Shown in pieces: positions 57,854 to 64,000 of a stretch of DNA of 64,000 bases. Source of the DNA: Xanthomonas sp. Leaf131 (GTDB lineage Bacteria > Pseudomonadota > Gammaproteobacteria > Xanthomonadales > Xanthomonadaceae). The translations under genes were made by a program, and so were the position numbers. The notes beneath the pieces are model-generated. The model was not told the origin of the DNA. It saw only the letters and a program-made list of their open reading frames with translations, and did not search any database. The number at the start of each line of letters is the position of its first letter. The first letter of the stretch is position 1. Location of the stretch: the NCBI RefSeq assembly GCF_001423495.1, contig NZ_LMOG01000002.1, positions 124,673 to 188,672 of the forward strand. The letters are read 5' to 3'.

Positions 57854-58315
57854 ATGGCTTTGATTCACTCCATCCTGATGGGCGCTGTCGCCGGCATGCG
57901 CTCGATGACCCCGCTGGCTGCAGTCGCCAATGCCGCCCGCACCGGTACGCTGCCCGCCAACAACGGTGCACCGAAGCTCCTTGCCAACCCACTGGCATCG
58001 GCCGGCATGCTCGCGCTCGCCGGCGGTGAGCTGGCTGGCGACAAGATGAAGACCGCGCCCGACCGTATCGTGCTGCCCGGCATGATCGCCCGCATCGCCA
58101 CCGGCGTGATTGTCGGCGCGGCGCTGGCACCGCGCGAGCAACGTGGGATCGCTGCATTGCTTGGCGCCACCACTGCGGTGGCCGCCGCTTATCTCACCTT
58201 CAACGCGCGGATGCGTGCGATCGAACGCTATGGCCAGACCAGCACCGGCATGGTTGAAGACGCCATCTCGGTGGGTGCGGCAACGCTGATCGTGCGCGAT
58301 GCAGCAAAGCGCTAA
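57854..58315 (+). CDS. DUF4126 family membrane protein
   Basis: This 153-residue protein has several small-residue hydrophobic segments (ALIHSILMGAVAGMRSMTPLAAV, ARIATGVIVGAALAP) and matches DUF4126, unknown in function. AGAGG precedes the ATG at 57854. It converges on the next gene, which lies 90 bp away. Confidence 0.82.
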   Translation: MALIHSILMGAVAGMRSMTPLAAVANAARTGTLPANNGAPKLLANPLASAGMLALAGGELAGDKMKTAPDRIVLPGMIARIATGVIVGAALAPREQRGIAALLGATTAVAAAYLTFNARMRAIERYGQTSTGMVEDAISVGAATLIVRDAAKR

Positions 58316-58405
58316 CGCTGCGCCCAACTGCCCAGGTGCGTCATCCGATTCACCGCTCTGCGCATAAACCGTGTCAGCGCTATCGCTGGCGCGGCTTGGC
58401 CTCAG

Positions 58406-59575
58406 TTAAACCGGAAAACGCTCCTCAGGCGCAGCGTTCCATCCTCGTTGTGCGCTCCATGACCAGGACATGGATGGTTCGTCACTCTCCTTGCGCTTGG
58501 CAATGCAGACAAGCGTGTTTGCGTCGTCTTGCCAAATCACTTTGGGCAAATGCTGAGGAACGAGCAACCCACTTGGCTGGTGATCGACGATCAGTTCCTG
58601 CCATGGCGCCAAGAGTGGTTCAAGCGGGTCTGCCAGTGCCATCAAGCGAGCGGGCAGGTAGGCAACCAGCTCAAGCGCTGGCGCGCCCTCAGGCATCGGT
58701 GGACGCTGCACGCTCTGTCTTTGCTTGACGTGCTCGAGATAGCTTTGTGGAAGCCTGAGGTCGGCAATCTCGACCATGGGCTCGGCCTTCGAGTGTGCTA
58801 TCAAATCCGCAATGCTTGCAGAGAGCATGCCGCCGTTCTTCAGCACTCGGCTACCCCAACCGTTGACGTGGGTTTCCGTCACGGCATGGAGTTCGACAAA
58901 GGTTTCGACCGTGGTGCAGCGATAAACGCGTTGGGCATGACGGTCGTAGATCAGCAGCCCCCACTGGCCGGTGGTCGGCATCGGCGAGAAGAAGTAACGG
59001 CCATCTGGGGAGTAGGCGGTAGACGTCCCTACCCCCAACACAACACTTCCGTCGGGAAACAGATAGTCGTACTGCAATGGCGCGCTGTTGCGAGGCTCAT
59101 GGCAGCCGATGATGCGCAGAGGCTCACCTTCGGGTGTGGTCGGCGCAGGATCCCTCACTCCCCTGCCGCGCGGTCTTTCCGCACCATCGATACGCGTCAG
59201 CGTTAGCGTCGGACCAGGCACGTCGCGCGCGATTGTCAGACCGGCGATCTTCTGCCATGCCCTACCTAACAGCAGCAGCGCGGCAAAAGATGCACTGCCG
59301 ATCAAAACACCGCTGAACATCGTGTCGGCGCGCTGGCCCAGCGCAACGCTGACGCCAACACACGCACCCAGCCACCAGATCCACATCACCTCCACTTCGC
59401 CGCGCAGCCTGTTCTCTATCCACTGTCCCAGCAGTGCAACGACCAGATAACCCCACAAGAGCCCAAACGGCAGCAAAAAAGGAACGATAAACGGCAGCGC
59501 CAAGCGCAGCACATCAGCGAGAAGCCGAAGCAGCAACTGCAAGAACGACGGATCCTTGTCTGATGTGGATTGCAT
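58406..59575 (-). CDS. hypothetical membrane protein with soluble C-terminal domain
   Basis: I recognise no family for this 389-residue protein. The first ~105 residues hold three or four membrane segments (LALPFIVPFLLPFGLLWGYL, WIWWLGACVGVSVALG, GVLIGSASFAALLLL). The remaining ~280 residues are soluble, with beta-propeller-like wording (STAYSPDGRYFFSPMPTTGQWGLLIYD, DDANTLVCIAK), possibly cytosolic. No ribosome site is clear before the ATG at 59575. The neighbours give no clue. Confidence 0.7.
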   Translation of the reverse strand: MQSTSDKDPSFLQLLLRLLADVLRLALPFIVPFLLPFGLLWGYLVVALLGQWIENRLRGEVEVMWIWWLGACVGVSVALGQRADTMFSGVLIGSASFAALLLLGRAWQKIAGLTIARDVPGPTLTLTRIDGAERPRGRGVRDPAPTTPEGEPLRIIGCHEPRNSAPLQYDYLFPDGSVVLGVGTSTAYSPDGRYFFSPMPTTGQWGLLIYDRHAQRVYRCTTVETFVELHAVTETHVNGWGSRVLKNGGMLSASIADLIAHSKAEPMVEIADLRLPQSYLEHVKQRQSVQRPPMPEGAPALELVAYLPARLMALADPLEPLLAPWQELIVDHQPSGLLVPQHLPKVIWQDDANTLVCIAKRKESDEPSMSWSWSAQRGWNAAPEERFPV

Positions 59576-59844
59576 GTCAGGAGCTGGTCAGTGAGTTTGC
59601 GCGCCTGTGGTGGCGCTCACCAGGTTGATGATCGTTGATTGGTGAAACCAACGCCATGGGCTGCTGACCGAGCGTCTGCATGCCGATGGATCTGCGTAGC
59701 GGGTGCCAAGAACCAACGCGACTGCTTTCTTCCCTACTGCTGGCCACGCTGCAACGGCTGGCAGCGATCCATTCTCGCCCAATGCGCAGCGAAAGCAGTT
59801 GTTCGCCACGCTGCGCCACGCAGGCGCAGCGTAGCCATCAATGC

Positions 59845-60240
59845 CTACGCAGGACGATAGATGGCACAGAGCTTGTTGCCATCGGGGTCGCGCACGTAAG
59901 CCAGCCAGGTCGGCCCCATGCTGCTCTCGCGCAAGCCCGGCGGATCTTCGATGGAGACACCGCCTGCAGCCACAGCAATGTCATGAAAGGCCCGCACCTG
60001 CTCGGGCGAGGTGCAGGTGAAGCCGACTGTGGCGCCGTTGCCCGGTGTTGCCGGGGTATCGTCGATCGGCTCGCTCACGCAGAACATGCTGCCGGCCTGC
60101 CGGTAGAACAACCGCGTATGACCGGATCCAGCCTGATTGACGATCGGCGTGGATGCGCCGAAGACGCCACCCAACACCGCATCGTAAAATGCACGCGAGC
60201 GCGCGATATCGTTCGATCCAACCATCACATGATTGAGCAT
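59845..60240 (-). CDS. VOC (glyoxalase-fold) family protein
   Basis: This 131-residue protein has a single vicinal-oxygen-chelate domain: MLNHVMVGSNDIARSRAFYD, TVGFTCTSPEQVRAFHD and YVRDPDGNKLCAIYRP, with His4 and the late Cys/Glu region as candidate metal ligands. Substrates vary widely in the family, so it cannot be named further. AGGAG precedes the ATG at 60240. It is followed by the glutathione enzyme gene on the same strand, a common VOC pairing. The 59576-59844 gap shows no gene. Confidence 0.85.
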   Translation of the reverse strand: MLNHVMVGSNDIARSRAFYDAVLGGVFGASTPIVNQAGSGHTRLFYRQAGSMFCVSEPIDDTPATPGNGATVGFTCTSPEQVRAFHDIAVAAGGVSIEDPPGLRESSMGPTWLAYVRDPDGNKLCAIYRPA

Positions 60241-60317
60241 GCGTTACTCCTGCCGACATTGAGGACGCGCAGCGTAGGCCAATGCACGCGAAAGGCAGGT
60301 CACGTGAGCGGCGCCGC

Positions 60318-61292
60318 TCAGGCACCACGCCCATGCGGCGCATCCAGATCCAGCACCGGCCCCAGCGGCACGATGCCGGTCGGGTTGATCATGTCGTGAC
60401 TCTGGTAGTAATGCTGCTTGATGTGCTGGAAATTGACGGTGTCGGCGATACCGGGCAGTTGGTAAAGCTCGCGCAGAAACCCGGACACCTGCGGATAGTC
60501 GGCAATACGCCGTAGATTGCATTTGAAATGCCCCACATACACCGCATCGAAGCGCACCAGCGTAGTGAACAGACGCCAGTCCGCTTCGGTAAGTTGGTCG
60601 CCGCATAGATAGCGTTGCTGGCCCAGGCGCGCATCCAACCAATCCAACGTCTCGAACAGCGGAACGACCGCTTCTTCATACGCGTCCTGCGTGGTCGCAA
60701 AGCCCGCCTTGTACACGCCGTTGTTGACGGTGTCGTACACGCGCGCATTGATCGCATCGATCTGCTCACGCAGCGCTTCTGGATAGAAATCACCTGCTGC
60801 AGCGCCAACGTTGTCGAAAGCGCTGTTGAACATACGGATGATGTCGGCCGATTCGTTGCTCACCACCGTGTTGCGTTCACGGTCCCACAACACCGGCACG
60901 GTGATGCGCCCGGAGTAGTGCGGGTCGGCCTGGAGATAGACCTCATACAGATGCTGCGCATGATGAATCGGGTCGTCCACCACACCCGGGCCCTGCGCGA
61001 AGGTCCAGCCCTGCTTACCCATCCGCCAATGCACAACGGAGATGTCGATCATCGACTCCAGACCCTTCAGACGACGAAAGATCAGCGCGCGATGCGCCCA
61101 CGGGCAGGCCAACGACACATACAAATGATAACGCCCCGGAGCAGCCTGAAAGCCACCGTCGCCGTGCGGCCCTGCACTGCCATCGCGTGTCACCCAGTTG
61201 CGGAACTGCGACTGCGCGCGTTCGAAACGCCCTTCGCTCTTGTCGGTGTCGTACCAATTGTCTTGCCACTTGCCGTCGACCAATAGGCCCAT
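60318..61292 (-). CDS. yqjG: glutathionyl-hydroquinone reductase (Xi-class GST, YqjG/EcM4-like)
   Basis: This 324-residue cytosolic enzyme reduces glutathionyl-hydroquinones. The Xi-class site is complete: LACPWAHR with the catalytic Cys, GRITVPVLWDRE, VSNESADIIRMFN and the C-terminal helical domain with LTEADWRLFTTLVRFDAVY. The length is typical. GGGAGA precedes the ATG at 61292; in-frame codons upstream look non-coding. It may help handle plant phenolics. The 61293-61516 gap holds nothing clear. Confidence 0.92.
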   Translation of the reverse strand: MGLLVDGKWQDNWYDTDKSEGRFERAQSQFRNWVTRDGSAGPHGDGGFQAAPGRYHLYVSLACPWAHRALIFRRLKGLESMIDISVVHWRMGKQGWTFAQGPGVVDDPIHHAQHLYEVYLQADPHYSGRITVPVLWDRERNTVVSNESADIIRMFNSAFDNVGAAAGDFYPEALREQIDAINARVYDTVNNGVYKAGFATTQDAYEEAVVPLFETLDWLDARLGQQRYLCGDQLTEADWRLFTTLVRFDAVYVGHFKCNLRRIADYPQVSGFLRELYQLPGIADTVNFQHIKQHYYQSHDMINPTGIVPLGPVLDLDAPHGRGA

Positions 61293-61516
61293 GGTGTCTT
61301 CTCCCACAACAACAGTAAGAAGCAACCCTAACTCACCCGATTTGGAGAGTGCGTGAGCAGCCTTGGTGGCTTGGGCAAACGCACCAAGCCATGCGCTGCT
61401 TAAGACAAAAGACCAGCAGCTGCAAGGCAACAAAAGTCGTGCTTTGCAGCTGGCTAGCAACGCACGCTACCTGGCAATCGCCGACGTGCCAGTGAGCGCA
61501 CCAAGTGCACCAGTTC

Positions 61517-62497
61517 TCACACCATTCGATGCTGGAGTGCGTTGGATTGCTCTCGCTGCTGCTCCTGCTGTGGGGACTGCTGCTGCGTTTCTCTCAAAGA
61601 CTGAAGTTGTGCCAGGGAATGCTCGGCCGGTTGCGCGATCGCATCGCCCGTCTTCATTTGCGCCATCTTGTGCGCAGGGTCGTTCAGAGCACCCTCTACG
61701 ACGAAGACGTTCTCGCCGTGCCTCGTCGATGCTGTGTTCTCGCTCAGTACGATGTGATCGATCCGCGACAGACCGTTATCCCTTGCCAGATGCGCGGAAC
61801 TTGCGGCCAGGCGGGCGCTGTTGTCGTCGTACTCCCTTCCAAGACCTTGCTCCAGGCTGCGCACCGCCTCCTCTGCCTGGCGATGAAGAGGGTCCGGAGA
61901 CGTGCCGTCGGCAATCGCACGGCCAGGATCAGGATGCCTGTCGTTGTCAGACAAGATGTGCTGCCATACATCGCGTTCGGGCATCGGGTTCAGCACTTCC
62001 TTGTTCAACTCGCTATCCAGGAAAGGCGGTCTGAGTTGCCGGATTTCAGGCTCGTTGTGCAACACCTTCGGCTCGCCTTCATAGCCTTTTATGCCTCCAA
62101 GAACGGTTTGGCGATGGAGCCCGGCATAATTCAACGCTGCCCAGCTGAAATCGACGCACGAGTTGGCGAACGCGTCGTACTTCATATCGAAGCCATATTT
62201 TGCAGGATCGGCTGCAAACTCTCGGATCTTGTCGTACTGATCCTTGGTTACTTCAAGCGTCCGTGAATAATAAGGATCCTTGTAATTTTCAAAATCCTTA
62301 CCTGACACTTCACCCGGAGTATCGTCCGAATCGCCTCCTCTTGATCTGCCACTCGGCGCGAAACCGAAACTTTCCTGGACGTCGCGATGCGAGGTTCCCA
62401 GATACATGTGACCGGTAAGGGATGTACCACCTTCTTTCAAGGGTGTTCCCGGGGACGCCAGATAGATTGTGAGAAGGTAAGGTTCTTCCTTGGCCAT
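61517..62497 (-). CDS. X-T4SS effector with tentative papain-like N-domain and XVIPCD
   Basis: This 326-residue protein has no signal peptide. The N-terminal ~130 residues have a possible circularly permuted papain-like order: His30 in TGHMYLG and Cys114 in NSCVDFSWAALNYAGL, as in YiiX-type enzymes, but this is motif-level evidence only. From about residue 200 an XVIPCD is clear: DPLHRQAEEAVRSLEQGLGR, GLSRIDHIVLSE, ENVFVVEGALNDPAHKMA, MKTGDAIAQPAEHSLAQL, then a Gln-rich tail. The start is fixed by AAGGGGAAG upstream, inside the end of the lipoprotein gene 3 bp away. It is a probable antibacterial toxin delivered by the X-T4SS. Confidence 0.8.
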   Translation of the reverse strand: MAKEEPYLLTIYLASPGTPLKEGGTSLTGHMYLGTSHRDVQESFGFAPSGRSRGGDSDDTPGEVSGKDFENYKDPYYSRTLEVTKDQYDKIREFAADPAKYGFDMKYDAFANSCVDFSWAALNYAGLHRQTVLGGIKGYEGEPKVLHNEPEIRQLRPPFLDSELNKEVLNPMPERDVWQHILSDNDRHPDPGRAIADGTSPDPLHRQAEEAVRSLEQGLGREYDDNSARLAASSAHLARDNGLSRIDHIVLSENTASTRHGENVFVVEGALNDPAHKMAQMKTGDAIAQPAEHSLAQLQSLRETQQQSPQQEQQREQSNALQHRMV

Positions 62498-62500
62498 GAT

Positions 62501-63145
62501 TCACTTCCCCTTATTGAAATAAGCAACAATCAGTTCAACATTTTTCGCGCTCAATTCCGGCCGATCAGTATTAACTCCAACGGTGATCCGGTATTTCCCA
62601 GGCGCAGCCTTTTCCATCTGCGCCAAGCTAAGCACCCCGTATACCAAGCTCCGGTCGATCAGGCCAGCGTCCTTCAGCATTGCTACGTCTACGCTTGTCG
62701 ACGTGGTGCCAGGTACTACCCCACTTGAAGCGACTGGAAGCCTACTCTGCAAGTCCTTGCTGATCCTTGTCAGGCCAATCTGAACCGGCTTTGCTCCATC
62801 CACTCGCGTCAGATGTAATGTCAGCGGGAATTCTCCATGGTTAATCAAATCCTTGATCTCATACATGGATTTGGCATCCTTCGCCCATACACGTAGGCCA
62901 AGCAGCAGATCAGTAGAGGCTCCGGATCGGGGCGGCGACAGATCGAACTCCACGTCTGCAATCGTGCCGGCCTTGTCCAGGGCGACCGGGCGCGTCAGCG
63001 GAACGACCGTCCGCAGTGCTGCGGCCTCTTGGCTGATGGCAGGTGAGGGTGTCGCTTGCTCCGGAGCGGCGCCGCATGCGGCCAATCCGGTGATCGCCGC
63101 TGCAAGGGCGAACCGGCAAAAGCGCTGAACTTCAAACCTTGGCAT
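62501..63145 (-). CDS. lipoprotein, probable immunity protein for the papain-like X-T4SS effector
   Basis: This 214-residue lipoprotein (lipobox LAAC, Cys24) has a folded domain with DVEFDLSPPRSG, NHGEFPLTLHLTRVDG and GKYRITVGVNTDRPEL, suggesting a beta-sandwich; it may belong to a DUF family I cannot name with certainty. It ends 3 bp before the effector gene and shares its ribosome site, so the two are co-translated in the order immunity then toxin. The ATG at 63145 has AGGAAGG upstream. It probably binds and blocks the effector in the periplasm. The 63146-63546 gap shows no supported gene. Confidence 0.75.
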   Translation of the reverse strand: MPRFEVQRFCRFALAAAITGLAACGAAPEQATPSPAISQEAAALRTVVPLTRPVALDKAGTIADVEFDLSPPRSGASTDLLLGLRVWAKDAKSMYEIKDLINHGEFPLTLHLTRVDGAKPVQIGLTRISKDLQSRLPVASSGVVPGTTSTSVDVAMLKDAGLIDRSLVYGVLSLAQMEKAAPGKYRITVGVNTDRPELSAKNVELIVAYFNKGK

Positions 63146-63546
63146 GACGGGCCCTTCCTGGCTGGACGTGGTGTGGACATTCTCCAGAGCCTTGTTGCTG
63201 GCCCTGCCTACACACAAATTCTAAGGGAGTGGGCCGTACGACAAGCAAGTCAGCCCCGGAACCTGCAGGCGGTGCGCGCCCCAACGGCCGAAGCTGGTGC
63301 CACCGTGGTCCAAGGATCGTGCCGAGATCCTGGTGCCTCGCTTGTCGCAGCAGTGGCCTCGACCACCCGCCTCAGCCCCTCATTGGCGCCAACCACCCAC
63401 AATCGGCGAAAATGGCGGCTTACCAGCTTGCGCGGCCTGCGGTAGAGCGCTCCGGCGCCTTGCCTGTTCGCTCGGCTGTCATCGCCTTCTCTCGTCGGCC
63501 GCACGCCGCCATTGCCTCGGCTTGTGCCGCTCACTCCGGATCCATC

Positions 63547-64000
63547 TTGAACACCAACGCCCCTCCCCTGCCCGCCGACGACCTGCCCCTCACCGATCGC
63601 CTGCGCGTGGCGCTGGACCTGCTGGAGGCCATCGAGGCCGACCGCAGCGTGCTCGACGCGCTGCCCGAGGCCGACCGCGTGCGGCTGCATCAGGTGGTGG
63701 CCAAGGTCTATCACCCCGAGCCGAAGGCACGGCGGCAGCTGCTCAAACAACGCGAGCGCGAGCGGCATCAGGAGAAGGTGCGCAAGGCCGAGGCGCTACT
63801 CGAACAGCGTGGCATCCGCGCACTGCGGCGCAAACCGGTGTTCAGCACGCCGAACGTCTTCCCGCCACATGCCGCCGGCCTGCACGACGCGCACAACGGC
63901 GAGAACGCCGCTGCCGCGCCGGAGCCCACGCATTCGCCGGAGCTGCGCCACTGCTATGTATGCAAGCAGAAGTTCACCCAGCTGCATCATTTCTACGACC
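63547..64000 (+). CDS. SDR-type oxidoreductase with N-terminal Cys motif (partial, runs off the window)
   Basis: An open frame from a TTG at 63547 runs to the window end without a stop. It begins LNTNAPPLPADDLPLTDRLR, then a helical segment (LLEAIEADRSVLDALPEADRVRLHQVV), a basic region (KARRQLLKQRERERHQEKVR), and ends in HCYVCKQKFTQLHHFYD, a CxxC zinc-type motif. Xanthomonas SDR oxidoreductases with this N-terminal extension are the likely match; the dehydrogenase domain would lie beyond the edge. An upstream in-frame TTG at 63460 is less likely. Confidence 0.65.
   Translation, partial: MNTNAPPLPADDLPLTDRLRVALDLLEAIEADRSVLDALPEADRVRLHQVVAKVYHPEPKARRQLLKQRERERHQEKVRKAEALLEQRGIRALRRKPVFSTPNVFPPHAAGLHDAHNGENAAAAPEPTHSPELRHCYVCKQKFTQLHHFYD

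Overview
The window is a GC-rich proteobacterial chromosome segment that reads as Xanthomonas. The gammaproteobacterial gene repertoire, a secreted GH5 endoglucanase of the EngXCA type, a GH5-like/expansin fusion, two effector/lipoprotein pairs typical of the bacteria-killing Xanthomonadales type IV secretion system (X-T4SS), many lipoproteins and short dispersed intergenic palindromes all agree. The species cannot be fixed from the sequence alone. I see no rRNA, tRNA, CRISPR array, transposase or integrase.

Layout. 0.2-4.7 kb (minus strand): an M28 exopeptidase, a GGEEF diguanylate cyclase and a SulP-STAS anion transporter. 4.8-6.4 kb: an endoglucanase (GH5, Thr-Pro linker, CBM2) with a Clp/CRP-like site upstream. 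6.7-16.9 kb: a Cache chemoreceptor, a GAF-PAS-GGDEF protein, an M16 peptidase and a GAF protein with a degenerate GGDEF domain. 16.9-17.6 kb is repeat-rich and has no gene. 17.6-30.9 kb: a Pro-rich membrane protein, a Nei-like glycosylase divergent from a DUF72 protein, periplasmic trehalase, an AIM24 protein, a CorA-like transporter, a CycA-like permease, the pseudo-GH5/expansin protein, a small acidic protein, a PheC-like periplasmic dehydratase and an EamA transporter. 31.1-33.1 kb: X-T4SS immunity lipoprotein plus GH19 lysozyme effector. 33.3-43.9 kb: an archaeal-type (COG2521) methyltransferase, small secreted or lipid-anchored proteins, an Rrf2 regulator with a thioredoxin-reductase-like flavoprotein, a TPR-GGDEF protein, a DUF1615 lipoprotein and a DPP-IV-like S9 peptidase.

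44.0-51.1 kb is one 2364-residue RTX (calcium-binding repeat) protein with no type I exporter genes nearby. It abuts a truncated, frameshifted S9 peptidase pseudogene. 52.2-61.3 kb: a DUF3817 protein, a YiiX-like NlpC/P60 protein, a lipoprotein esterase coupled to a short M1 peptidase, a MarR/CPBP-protease operon, a DUF4126 protein, an unknown membrane protein, a VOC protein and a glutathionyl-hydroquinone reductase. 61.5-63.1 kb is a second X-T4SS pair, whose effector has an N-terminal domain that I can only tentatively call papain-like. The window ends inside an SDR-type oxidoreductase gene.

Themes. Plant-polymer attack and nutrient scavenging are represented by endoglucanase, expansin, trehalase and several exported peptidases. 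Interbacterial competition is represented by two effector/immunity pairs and possibly the RTX giant. Cyclic-di-GMP signalling is represented by three intact GGDEF proteins and one degenerate one. The most interesting loci are the catalytically dead GH5/expansin fusion, the second X-T4SS pair, the RTX locus with its broken neighbour, and the COG2521-type methyltransferase.
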